Shown here: positions 53,147 to 61,173 of the stretch, piece after piece
Layout of the letters: each line of letters opens with the position of its first letter
How positions within the stretch are numbered: the stretch's first letter is position 1
Assembly: GCF_002556545.1 (NCBI RefSeq)
Contig: NZ_CP022685.1
Span: 6,240,001 to 6,304,000, forward strand
Reading direction: 5' to 3'
DNA: 64,000 nt
Origin: Streptomyces formicae
GTDB taxonomy: Bacteria; Actinomycetota; Actinomycetes; Streptomycetales; Streptomycetaceae
Made by a program: the position numbers and the translations under genes
The notes under the pieces: generated by a model
Database searches by the model: none
Told to the model about the DNA's origin: nothing
The model's input: only the letters and a program-made list of their open reading frames with translations

Positions 53147-55066
53147 CTAGAACGGGATGCCGTTGCGCAGGACGGCCGGTGCGCTCAGCGCGACCGTGGC
53201 GGGCGAGCTGATCGCCGCCGCCGCGCCCGCCTGGACGGCCACGGCGCCGACCGCGGTGACGGAGACCGCGCCGACCGAGTTGACGGCCACCGCGCCCGCC
53301 GACTTGAGGCTGACGGCGCCGGTCGCGTTGATGTCGGCCGCGGCGCCCGCCATCACGCCGAACTTGGCGCCCGCCTTGATGTCGACCGCCCCGCCCGCGC
53401 TCATCGTCAGCGAACCGCCCGCGGTCAGCGAGAGGTTGCCGCCCGCCTTGATGCTGACGTTCCGGGTCCCGGTGATGGAGACGGAGCCGTCGCTCTTGAT
53501 GGTCACGCTGGTCTTCGTCTCGTCCATGTGGACGGTGAGGCGGCCGTTGCCGGTCTGGAGCCTGATGCCGCTCTTCATGCGGGACTTGGCGTCGACGAGC
53601 TCCATGGTGTGGCCGCTGCGCGAGGAGATGGAGCGCCAGTTGACCCGCCCGCTGGTCGGGTCGATCGGCTGGAGCCCGTCCGTGTTCGGCGTCGGCTTGT
53701 CCCTGCCGTTGTACAGACCGGCGAGCACGTAGGGGTGCTCCAGCGAGCCCCGGTCGAAGGCGACGAGCACCTCGTCACCCACCTCCGGCATGATCAGACC
53801 GCCACCGCGTACGCCGCCCAGCTGGGCGATCCGGCACCAGTCGCTCTCGTAGGTGTCCGAGAGCCACGGGAAGCGCAGCTTGACCCGGTTCATCTTCAGC
53901 GGGTCCTTGGCGTTGCTGACCAGCGCCATGGCGACGCCCGGCATCGGCGGCGCGGCGTCCGCGCCGCCGGAAGCGAGCCCGTACAGCGAACGGAACTGCC
54001 GCCCCGACACGGTCAGCCAGGTGGTGAAGGGACGCCCGGACTCGAAGACGTGGCGCACCCCGGTCGCCGTGTACTTCCCCTCGAAGGGGAAGCCCGCGCC
54101 CTTGAGCGCCACCGGCCTGCCCGGCTGCAGGTCGGGGTTGCCGGTGACCGCGACCTCCAGCTCCGCGAAGGAGCCCGACACGTCGTCGGCGAGCGACTTG
54201 GCGGCGTGCCGCACCTGGGCCTGGGTGGTGTACGGCGTCTGCGTGCTGGTGAGTTCGGACTTGCCGAACGGCTGGGACAGCTGCGCCGGGGTGATGCCGG
54301 CGTCGATGTCCTTGCTGACGGTGGCCGGGGACGTCGAAGAAAGGGCGCGCTTGGACCGCACGTCCCAGCCGCGCGCACCGGCGGTGGCCACCTGCCCCGA
54401 CGCGGTCACCGCGACCCGGCTGTGCAGGGCGTTGTGCCTGAATTCCAGGACGTACGGACTCTGCGAGGACGGAGTGGTGTCGGCGGGCGCCCCCGCGGCG
54501 GGCTTGAGACCCGCGAAGTTCAGCTTGCCGTCCTCGTCGAAGGAGAGCCTGCTGTCGTTCTCCTGGGCGAGGCGGGACAGGAAGTCCCAGTCCGTGATGT
54601 TGGGCTGGGTCGCCAGCTCGTACACGGTCGGAGTGGATTCGATCTTGCCGATCTTGAGGCGGTTCAGACCGGCGACGCGGCGCACGATGTCGGAGGCCGT
54701 CATGTTCGGATAGCCCTGCACCCGGCGGTTGCGAAGGAGACGGTGCCCCGGGTCGTAGCCGCGCACCACGAGGGTCTTGCCGCTCGCGTCCGAGTCCACC
54801 TCCAGGGCGGTCACCTCGCCGGTCAGCATGGGCTTGCCGCGCACGCCGTCGGTGAACGGGGCGAGCACCGCCTCCGCGCCCACCTTGATCTGCGGGAACT
54901 TCTCCAGGATGTCGCCGCCGCTGTCGACGAAGGTCAACTGGAATGCGGACGGCACGTTCACGCTGGAGTCCACCCAGCCCTCCACGAGCAGCACGGCCAG
55001 CTTGTCGGGCAGCCGGGAGCCGCCGATCTCGGCGTGCAGGACTGTCGTGTACGTCTTCTCGCTCAT
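53147..55066 (-). CDS. cis8: eCIS spike protein, VgrG/gp27-gp5-like (Afp8-like)
   Basis: This 639-residue protein has a gp27-like N-terminal region (1 to about 370), an OB-fold gp5-like core (MALVSNAKDPLKMNRVKLRF, MPEVGDEVLVAFDRGSLEHP, YVLAGLYNGRDKP) and a C-terminal beta-helix of short repeats (GNLSLTAGGSLTMSAGGAVD, SVGAVSVTAVGAVAVQAG). It is the trimeric spike at the tip of the tube. No separate PAAR protein gene is found next to it. ATG 55066 overlaps the LysM gene stop. The VgrG resemblance does not make this a type VI system, as the tube, sheath and LysM proteins are of eCIS type. Confidence 0.93.
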   Translation of the reverse strand: MSEKTYTTVLHAEIGGSRLPDKLAVLLVEGWVDSSVNVPSAFQLTFVDSGGDILEKFPQIKVGAEAVLAPFTDGVRGKPMLTGEVTALEVDSDASGKTLVVRGYDPGHRLLRNRRVQGYPNMTASDIVRRVAGLNRLKIGKIESTPTVYELATQPNITDWDFLSRLAQENDSRLSFDEDGKLNFAGLKPAAGAPADTTPSSQSPYVLEFRHNALHSRVAVTASGQVATAGARGWDVRSKRALSSTSPATVSKDIDAGITPAQLSQPFGKSELTSTQTPYTTQAQVRHAAKSLADDVSGSFAELEVAVTGNPDLQPGRPVALKGAGFPFEGKYTATGVRHVFESGRPFTTWLTVSGRQFRSLYGLASGGADAAPPMPGVAMALVSNAKDPLKMNRVKLRFPWLSDTYESDWCRIAQLGGVRGGGLIMPEVGDEVLVAFDRGSLEHPYVLAGLYNGRDKPTPNTDGLQPIDPTSGRVNWRSISSRSGHTMELVDAKSRMKSGIRLQTGNGRLTVHMDETKTSVTIKSDGSVSITGTRNVSIKAGGNLSLTAGGSLTMSAGGAVDIKAGAKFGVMAGAAADINATGAVSLKSAGAVAVNSVGAVSVTAVGAVAVQAGAAAAISSPATVALSAPAVLRNGIPF

Positions 55067-55812
55067 GCGGACTCCGGGTGAACGGGGGCGATGCGGGGCT
55101 CGTCGGCGGCGGGCAGGAGCAGTTCCGTGCCCGGCCGCAGCCGCATCGGGTCGTCGATGTCGTTGGCCTCCGCGATCAGCCGCCAGCGCGTCGCGTCGCC
55201 GTACTCGCGCCAGGCCAGCGAGGCCAGCGAGTCACCGGCGACGGTGCGGTGCACGCGCCGCGCGGACAGCGCGCCCGAGGTCGGGTTCTGCCCCTTGGTG
55301 GGCATGGCCACCTCGGTCAGGGCCAGCGAACAGGTGGCGCGCAGCGGCTCGCCGGTCGGGTTGAACAGGGTGTACGTCGCGTTGACGCTGGTCACGTACG
55401 CGACGAACTGCACCGTGTTGAACGACCCCCACGAGAACCGCACCCACGGCGGCGAGGGACGCTTGGTCGACACGCTCTGCGGCGTCACCTCGCAGCAGGA
55501 GAGCAGCATCTCCACCTGCTTCTGCACCTTGCCGCCGTTGGGCTTGCCGGAGGAGTCGAGGAAGACCTCAAGCTGCAGCGTGGCGGGCTGGGAGCCGGTG
55601 AACTTCGGCGGTGCGCCCCGCGTGTAGGCGACCGCGGGCTGCGTGCGCCACTCCGCGGTGCGGCCCATCTGGAGCTGCGTCGGGTTGAACTGGAACTCCA
55701 CCTCCCCGATGCGCCCGCCCATCGATCCACCGAGATCGGTGGGCGGCTGGTGGATGGCGAGGGCGGCGCGGACCAGGCTCGCGCCCGCCTTGCCGCCGGA
55801 CGGCGCGGCCAT
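55063..55812 (-). CDS. cis7: eCIS LysM baseplate hub protein (Afp7-like)
   Basis: This 249-residue protein has an N-terminal tail-hub region (VEFQFNPTQLQMGRTAEWRT, FTGSQPATLQLEVFLDSSGK) and a C-terminal LysM motif (VHRTVAGDSLASLAWREYGD, WRLIAEANDIDDPMRLRPGT). In contractile tails it joins tube and spike. ATG 55812 is preferred; GTG 55821 would overlap the tube gene. It is coupled to the spike gene by ATGA. Confidence 0.9.
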   Translation of the reverse strand: MAAPSGGKAGASLVRAALAIHQPPTDLGGSMGGRIGEVEFQFNPTQLQMGRTAEWRTQPAVAYTRGAPPKFTGSQPATLQLEVFLDSSGKPNGGKVQKQVEMLLSCCEVTPQSVSTKRPSPPWVRFSWGSFNTVQFVAYVTSVNATYTLFNPTGEPLRATCSLALTEVAMPTKGQNPTSGALSARRVHRTVAGDSLASLAWREYGDATRWRLIAEANDIDDPMRLRPGTELLLPAADEPRIAPVHPESA

Positions 55813-55813
55813 C

Positions 55814-56251
55814 TCAGGCACCCCCCGCGTCGGTGAAGCCGTGGTGGGCGATCTCCAGCGTCTCGGTCGCCACGCCGGGGCTGTCCGGGCTCAGGCTCGG
55901 CCCCTGCCAGCTCACCGGGAGCACCTCGACGAGCCCCCACTGGGCGACGATCGAGCCGTCCGCGCGCAGCGCGGCGATCTGCGCGGTGGGTCGCGTGATC
56001 CCGGTCGCGATGGACGAGATCCAGGCGGCCACGCGGGAGGTGTCGGCGGTCAGCGGCCGGGTCAGCCGGATCGTCGAGAACGTCACGCGGGTGGGCAACT
56101 GCCAGACGAACCCGTTGTTGCCGCCCTCCTGTCGCTGCTCCACCTCCACCTGGGAGGACAGGCCGTCACACCCGTTGAACAGGCCGAGGTCCTGGCCGTC
56201 GATGGTCAGCTTGAAGAAGACGGTGGAACCGGGGTCCAGGGTCGAGGGCAT
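55814..56251 (-). CDS. eCIS second tube protein (gp19-like, tube-initiator type)
   Basis: This 145-residue gp19-type tube protein (FFKLTIDGQDLGLFNGCDGL, RVTFSTIRLTRPLTADTSRV, LEIAHHGFTDAGGA) differs in sequence from the main tube protein at 60644. eCIS loci usually encode two or three tube paralogues, the minor ones forming the ring between spike hub and tube. ATG 56251 has AGGAAAG before it. Confidence 0.87.
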   Translation of the reverse strand: MPSTLDPGSTVFFKLTIDGQDLGLFNGCDGLSSQVEVEQRQEGGNNGFVWQLPTRVTFSTIRLTRPLTADTSRVAAWISSIATGITRPTAQIAALRADGSIVAQWGLVEVLPVSWQGPSLSPDSPGVATETLEIAHHGFTDAGGA

Positions 56252-56316
56252 CGGGCTGTTCTTTCCTGTGGCGGACGGAGGGGAGACCGGGTGGTCGAGT
56301 ACGGCGGGCGGACGGA

Positions 56317-59300
56317 TCAGCGGCCGTGGTCACGCAGCCGCCCGAGCCGCTCGCGGTCACCGCGCAACTCGGCCCGCAGGAGCCGGGACAGGGGCGCGAC
56401 GAGCCGCCGGGCGAGCTCGTCGATCTCGGCGGGGGCGGGCGGCTCCGGGGACGAGGGACCGGACTCGGAGGCCCCGACGGGTGCCGCCGCCTTGGGCGCG
56501 GCGCCGGTGCTGGACTGCTGGCCGCCGTGGTCGGCGGGGGCGGTGCGCTGGACGGGTGCGGGGCGCTGGGGCGCGGGGGCGGGCGCGGGTGCGGGTGCCG
56601 GGGCCGGCGGGGGCGGCGGCGCGGGAGCGGGCGTGGGGGCCGCCGCGCGCCGCTGGACGGTGGGGCGCACGGGGGCCGGTGCCGGGGCGGGCACGGCGGG
56701 GCGCGCGGGCGCCTGGGCCGCGTGCCTGGCCAGGGGTACGACGACGGGGGCCGCGGCGTGGAAGGGCGTCGCGGCGGACCGCTGGAGGGGCACGGGGGCG
56801 GACGCTGCCGCCTGTGCAGGTGTGGTGCTCTTCGGAGATGCGGGAGATGCGGGAGATGCGGGAGATGTGGGAGGTACGGAGGGCGCGGGTCCGGAGTCGT
56901 CCGGCGTCGGGACCGCGAGTCCCCGGGAGGAACTGAGCGGCAGCGGACGAGGACCACCGAGGCCGCCGGGCCGGTAACTCCCGGGTGCGATGCGCCGGTT
57001 GACGGGCACGACGGGGAGGGGCCGGGGGAGGGGCTTGGGGGCGGGCGCGGTCACCGGTGCGGGTGCCTCCGCCGATGCGGGCGTGGGCGGGGGCGTGGGC
57101 ATGGGCAAAGGCGTGGCTGTCGGCACCGGCGGGTCCGCGGGGGCGGGCGCGGGTGCTTCGGCCTTGGCCGCGGCCCGCTGCACGGGGGCGGAGGTCTCCG
57201 GGGGCGTGACGGGCGCGCCGATCGGGCTGCGGCGAGAGCCTGCCTTGCTGCTGGGCGCGGGTGCGGGCGGGGCCGCGGGCGCGGGGCCGCTGGTGGGCAC
57301 CTCAGCGAGAGGCGAGCCGAGTCCCGTACGGGGACGTCCCTTGGCGGCGGCGGCAGCGCTGCCGCCCCCGTCGGGCTTGCGCTGGATCCGGCGAACCGGG
57401 GCCCGACGCTGCACGGACGGAACGGGGGTAGTACCCGCCCGTGCAGCGACGGGACCCGCCGCCTCGGACGCGCTCGCGGACGTGCGAGCGGTCCGGGTCT
57501 GCGTCCCCGGACCGGCCGGGGGAACCGGCCCGGGGACTTCGGTCGGCCCGGAGGGGGCCGGGTCTGAGGGGGCCATCGCGGGGGCGGAGCTTGCGGCGGG
57601 CACGGCGGGCACGGTGGGCACCGAGCCGACGGGGAACAACCGCCGCTGAGGCTCCACGGGCGGCGTCGCGGAAACCAGCGGCGACCGCTTCACGGGCATC
57701 CGCTGCACGACGGGAACGGCCGGTCCGAGCGCCTGAACGTCCGCGTCGGACAGCGGAGTCAGCCGGGGCCCGGGGCCTTCGCCCGAGGGCGCGCTCGCGC
57801 TGCGCTGTACGGGGGACGAGCCCTTGTCGGCCGTACGGGCTTCGCCTGCCGGGGAGTTGTCCGCGCCGGGCACGGAGAGGGACCGGTCACCGGCGAGTGG
57901 CGCGGTGCGCCCGGGACGGTCGGACCCGCCCGTACGGACGGGAGCGGGTGCGGACGTGGCGGGAGTTCCGGAAGGGTCGGGAGTTCCGGAGGGTCCGGGC
58001 GTACGGCTGGGAGTGCGTGTTCCGGAGTCGCGCGGCACGGCGGCGGTGCGCTGGACGGCGGGGCTGGCGCCCGACGAGGCGCGCGGCGCGGGCGCGACAG
58101 GGGTCCCGGACGGACCCGAAGTCCCGGACGTACTCGGGGCCTTGGGTGAGCCGGGCGTCGCGGAAGGGCCGTCGGTCGCGGGCGGGTTGAGGGGGACGAC
58201 CGGTCCCGAGGTCCTGGACGGGCCAGGAGCGCTGGACGAGTCGGATGGGCTGGACGGGTTCCCGGTCCTGGCCGACCTGGCGATCGTGGGCGGACCGGAC
58301 GCCGCAGACGGGCCACCCGCCCCGGTCGGGCCCGAAGTCCCGGACTGGACGGGCCCCTTGGCAGGACCGCTGCTCCTGGAGGGGTCGGAAGACAAGGGCC
58401 GGTGGGCAGGTGCGGACGGACCGGGTCCCGTGGCGGGGCCGGGTGCCGACGGCTTGGAGGCGCTGGACGGGCCAGGCGTTACGGGCAGCCCTGATGCCCC
58501 GGACTGGGCGGGCCTCTTGGCGGGGCCGGAGGCCGGGGCCTGCCCGGAGCTCTTGGACGGGTTGGAGGTCGAGGGCGGCTGGGTAGCGCCGGTCGGGCCA
58601 GGAGCCACGGGCAGCCCCGAGGTCCCGGACGGACCGGTCCCCTTGGCGGGACCTGAGGCCGGGGCTGGACCGGAGCCCTTGGCGGGGGCGGAAGCCGAGG
58701 GCGGCTGAGTAGCGCCGGTCGGGCCAGGAGCCACGGGCAGCCCCGATGCCCCGGACTGGCCGGGCCCCTTGGCGGGGCCGGAGGCCGAGGCCGGACCGGA
58801 GCTCTTGGACGGGTTGGAGGTCGAGGGCCGCTGGGTAGCGCCGGTCGGGCCAGGAGCCACGGGCAGCCCCGATGCCCCGGACGGACCGGTCCCCTTGGCG
58901 GGACCTGAGGCCGGGGCCGGACCGGAGCCCTTGGCGGGGGCGGAAGCCGAAGGCGGCTGGGTAGCGCCGGTCGGGCCAGGAGTTACGGGCAGCCCTGATG
59001 CCCCGGACTGGCCGGGCCTCTTGGCGGGGCCGGAGGCCGAGGCCGGACCGGAGGTCCTGGACGGGTCGGAGGACAAGGGCCGCTGAGACGTCCCGGACTG
59101 CCCCGGCCCCTTGGACGAGCCGGAAGCGGCGGACCGCTCGGCGCCCCCGGACGGACCGGGAGTCACGGCAGCCGGTCCCGAAGCCCCGGACGTACGGGAT
59201 GCCGTGGACGACCCCGAAGCCCCGCTCGCCCCCGGACCCCTGCCCGGCGCCGAAGCCGCACCGGGCGCGGGAGCAGCCTTGGACGACCCCGAAGCGGCCC

Positions 59301-59979
59301 GCTGCACCGGAGCGCCGGTCCCGGCCGAAGACCCACCTGCCGCCGAAGAAGCCCCTCCAGCCGGAGAAGTCCCTCCCGCCGAAGCCGTACGCGGCGTCAC
59401 CGCAGCAGCCCCCGGCCCCTTCCGCGTCGCAGCAGACCCACGCCCCCGAGGCGCCGCCTGCCCGCCACCGGAAGAACCGAAGGCGCCGGAAGCAGCAGAA
59501 GTAGCAGAAGCAGCAGACGCACCCGTCCCGTCGCCGACCTCGGCCGATCCCGTCTCGGCCCCGCCCTCCCGCCGCACCGGCAACCGGAGCGACGGCAGGT
59601 CGAGGCTGCCCGGCGTGCCCGCGACGGGCGTGAGCACGTCGCGGAGCAGGCCGCCGGGGGCCGACGAGCGGACGGCGTGGCCCAACTGGCCGCCGAAGGA
59701 CGGGTTCTGGTGAGTGGCGAGCATCGAGGCGAAGCCGGGCTCGGAGACCGGGCGCGGCGCGGCGAGCACCCGCTGGACGGGCGGCGCGGCGGCCCAGCCA
59801 CCGTCACGGGGCGCACCGGACGCACCGGACGCACCGGGCGCACCGGACGACGCGGCAACCACACCGTCCGCACCCGCGTCCGGAGCGGTCGCCTCGGGCG
59901 CGACCGGCGCACCCGGCGTCACCGCGGCATCCCGCTGCCCCCGGGACCGATCCCCCCGGCCCCACCTGAACAAGCCCAT
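56317..59979 (-). CDS. Giant low-complexity eCIS-associated protein with VQR motifs and 42-residue repeats
   Basis: This 1220-residue protein of unknown function is rich in Pro, Ala, Ser, Gly and Thr and predicted disordered. It starts MGLFRWGRGDRS; a folded-looking part near 55-110 includes SMLATHQNPSFGGQLGHAV. Residues 325-492 are four 42-residue repeats (SGASGLPVAPGPTGATQPPS followed by S/A/K/G-rich text). At least ten copies of a VQR or LQR tripeptide preceded by P/A/S/V/T are spread along the chain. A helical C-terminus (ELARRLVAPLSRLLRAEL, residues about 1185-1203) ends it. ATG 59979 is used, with GAGG upstream. It lies between the DUF6760-like and second tube genes, where eCIS loci carry large variable proteins. 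Confidence 0.8.
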   Translation of the reverse strand: MGLFRWGRGDRSRGQRDAAVTPGAPVAPEATAPDAGADGVVAASSGAPGASGASGAPRDGGWAAAPPVQRVLAAPRPVSEPGFASMLATHQNPSFGGQLGHAVRSSAPGGLLRDVLTPVAGTPGSLDLPSLRLPVRREGGAETGSAEVGDGTGASAASATSAASGAFGSSGGGQAAPRGRGSAATRKGPGAAAVTPRTASAGGTSPAGGASSAAGGSSAGTGAPVQRAASGSSKAAPAPGAASAPGRGPGASGASGSSTASRTSGASGPAAVTPGPSGGAERSAASGSSKGPGQSGTSQRPLSSDPSRTSGPASASGPAKRPGQSGASGLPVTPGPTGATQPPSASAPAKGSGPAPASGPAKGTGPSGASGLPVAPGPTGATQRPSTSNPSKSSGPASASGPAKGPGQSGASGLPVAPGPTGATQPPSASAPAKGSGPAPASGPAKGTGPSGTSGLPVAPGPTGATQPPSTSNPSKSSGQAPASGPAKRPAQSGASGLPVTPGPSSASKPSAPGPATGPGPSAPAHRPLSSDPSRSSGPAKGPVQSGTSGPTGAGGPSAASGPPTIARSARTGNPSSPSDSSSAPGPSRTSGPVVPLNPPATDGPSATPGSPKAPSTSGTSGPSGTPVAPAPRASSGASPAVQRTAAVPRDSGTRTPSRTPGPSGTPDPSGTPATSAPAPVRTGGSDRPGRTAPLAGDRSLSVPGADNSPAGEARTADKGSSPVQRSASAPSGEGPGPRLTPLSDADVQALGPAVPVVQRMPVKRSPLVSATPPVEPQRRLFPVGSVPTVPAVPAASSAPAMAPSDPAPSGPTEVPGPVPPAGPGTQTRTARTSASASEAAGPVAARAGTTPVPSVQRRAPVRRIQRKPDGGGSAAAAAKGRPRTGLGSPLAEVPTSGPAPAAPPAPAPSSKAGSRRSPIGAPVTPPETSAPVQRAAAKAEAPAPAPADPPVPTATPLPMPTPPPTPASAEAPAPVTAPAPKPLPRPLPVVPVNRRIAPGSYRPGGLGGPRPLPLSSSRGLAVPTPDDSGPAPSVPPTSPASPASPASPKSTTPAQAAASAPVPLQRSAATPFHAAAPVVVPLARHAAQAPARPAVPAPAPAPVRPTVQRRAAAPTPAPAPPPPPAPAPAPAPAPAPQRPAPVQRTAPADHGGQQSSTGAAPKAAAPVGASESGPSSPEPPAPAEIDELARRLVAPLSRLLRAELRGDRERLGRLRDHGR
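58504..59007 (-). repeat. Four tandem 126-bp repeats within the low-complexity gene
   Basis: Four contiguous units of exactly 126 bp encode 42-residue repeats starting SG(A/T)SGLPV(A/T)PGPTGATQ. Units alternate between two versions (ASAPAKGSGPAPASGPAKGTGP and TSNPSKSSG types), so a 252-bp higher-order repeat is also present. Frame is preserved. Confidence 0.88.
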
Positions 59980-60021
59980 CACTTACCTCGACTCACCGAC
60001 CACCGACACCACACTGTCCCG

Positions 60022-60183
60022 TCACTGCCGTGCTGCTTCGGCCTGTTCCACCAGCGAGGCCGTCCGCGACACGTACCCGCGCCGGTCGGCGTGCTCGAGG
60101 TCGAGGATGTCGTCCAGGCCCCAGTGGAAGTGATAGGCGAGGTACGCGACTTCCTCCTCGATGCGGTCGGCCGCGTACGTCAC
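60022..60183 (-). CDS. Small DUF6760-like eCIS protein
   Basis: This 53-residue protein reads VTYAADRIEEEVAYLAYHFH, then WGLDDILDLEHADRRGYVSR and a helical C-terminus. This is the pattern of the small DUF6760 proteins found in actinobacterial eCIS and tail loci, next to the tail assembly gene. GTG 60183 lies in the stop of the upstream gene (GTGA), supporting expression. It is easily missed because of its size. The role is probably in tail assembly. Confidence 0.8.
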   Translation of the reverse strand: MTYAADRIEEEVAYLAYHFHWGLDDILDLEHADRRGYVSRTASLVEQAEAARQ

Positions 60184-60644
60184 GATTCCCCCAGGCGGCT
60201 CCCGGCCAGCTCGACCTCGAAGGACTCCGAGCAGTGCGGGCAGGCCACCGCCGCGCGGGTGTGCCCCTCCGCGTTGATCTGCCGGTAGAAGTCCTGGAGG
60301 AAGGCGAGGTCGGAGGCGAACATGTTCTCCACCGTGCCGTCGTGGACGGAGCCGAGTGTGCCGAGCCGGGTGATGACCCGGCCGAGCAGCACGACGGAGA
60401 GGTAGGCGGGGTTCTCGCGCACGCGCACGTCCCGCAGCGGGACGAGTTCGTCGCGCGCCGTCGCGAGCCGCATCGCGCCGTTGCGGTGCACGGTGCCCGA
60501 CTCGTCGACGTACCCGCGCGGGAGCTCGAACTCGAACTCCGTACGCAGGGATTCACGCGCCCCCGCACCGGTCCCCGCCGCGGCGGGCCCCGCCGGACCC
60601 GCCGTACCCGCTGCCATGCCCGCCGCCGGGCCATCACGCCGCAT
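60180..60644 (-). CDS. eCIS tail-assembly-like protein with CxxC motif
   Basis: This 154-residue protein has a Gly/Ala/Pro-rich start (about 25 residues), then a compact domain (FEFELPRGYVDESGTVHRNG, VRENPAYLSVVLLGRVITRL, LQDFYRQINAEGHT). It ends with a zinc-ribbon-like VACPHCSESFEVEL. It corresponds by position to tail assembly chaperone-type genes between tube and tape-measure genes in phages. ATG 60644 shares a base with the tube stop. Confidence 0.78.
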   Translation of the reverse strand: MRRDGPAAGMAAGTAGPAGPAAAGTGAGARESLRTEFEFELPRGYVDESGTVHRNGAMRLATARDELVPLRDVRVRENPAYLSVVLLGRVITRLGTLGSVHDGTVENMFASDLAFLQDFYRQINAEGHTRAAVACPHCSESFEVELAGSRLGES

Positions 60645-61087
60645 TACTCGATGACCAGCTCTTCGAAGACGATGGTGACCTGCTCGGTCAGCGCGGCGGC
60701 GTCGCCGGCCTTGACCCCGCTGGTCTCCACCTTGCTGCACCAGGCGTTGCGCAGGTTGTACCGCTTCACCGGGGAGTTCTGGTAGTCCATCATCATGATC
60801 GTGGCGTTCTTGCGCGCCGAACCCATGTCACCGGCGATGGACTTGTTGATCCACTCGCTGAAGACCGGGCTCTGCGTCATGCCGCGCGTGACGGTGCACT
60901 CACCGGCCTTCTTGACGCCGGGCATCTTCTTGACGACGGGCTTGCCGTCCGCCGAGACCTGCTGGTACTCGATGACTTCCTGCTCCATCGACAGGCCGCT
61001 GACCTCCTGGAGGTACTCGACCATGACGCCGTCGATCTGGAGGCCGAAGTTGTGGGTAGTGAGCGCATCACCGGGCTGAAGGGACAA
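60644..61087 (-). CDS. cis1: eCIS inner tube protein (gp19/Hcp-like, Afp1-like)
   Basis: This 147-residue tube protein (THNFGLQIDGVMVEYLQEVS, GLSMEQEVIEYQQVSADGKP, GECTVTRGMTQSPVFSEWIN, VTIVFEELVIE) belongs to the phage T4 gp19-like/eCIS tube family. Hexameric rings stack into the inner tube pushed out upon contraction. It starts with TTG 61087, preceded by AGGAG; no ATG or GTG in frame fits. It follows the sheath gene by 86 bases. Confidence 0.93.
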   Translation of the reverse strand: MSLQPGDALTTHNFGLQIDGVMVEYLQEVSGLSMEQEVIEYQQVSADGKPVVKKMPGVKKAGECTVTRGMTQSPVFSEWINKSIAGDMGSARKNATIMMMDYQNSPVKRYNLRNAWCSKVETSGVKAGDAAALTEQVTIVFEELVIE

Positions 61088-61173
61088 GGGGGTTCACTCC
61101 TGTTGCGGTTCTTGCCGATACGTATGTGGGGTCCGGAAGCGCGCGGGCCGACGCGGCCCGCGCGCGGGGCGGG

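Noticed and set aside
56317-59979. Tape-measure protein
   Set aside because: A tape measure is expected to be long and helical; this chain is Pro/Ser/Gly-rich and disordered except for a short C-terminal helix, so the label is not supported.
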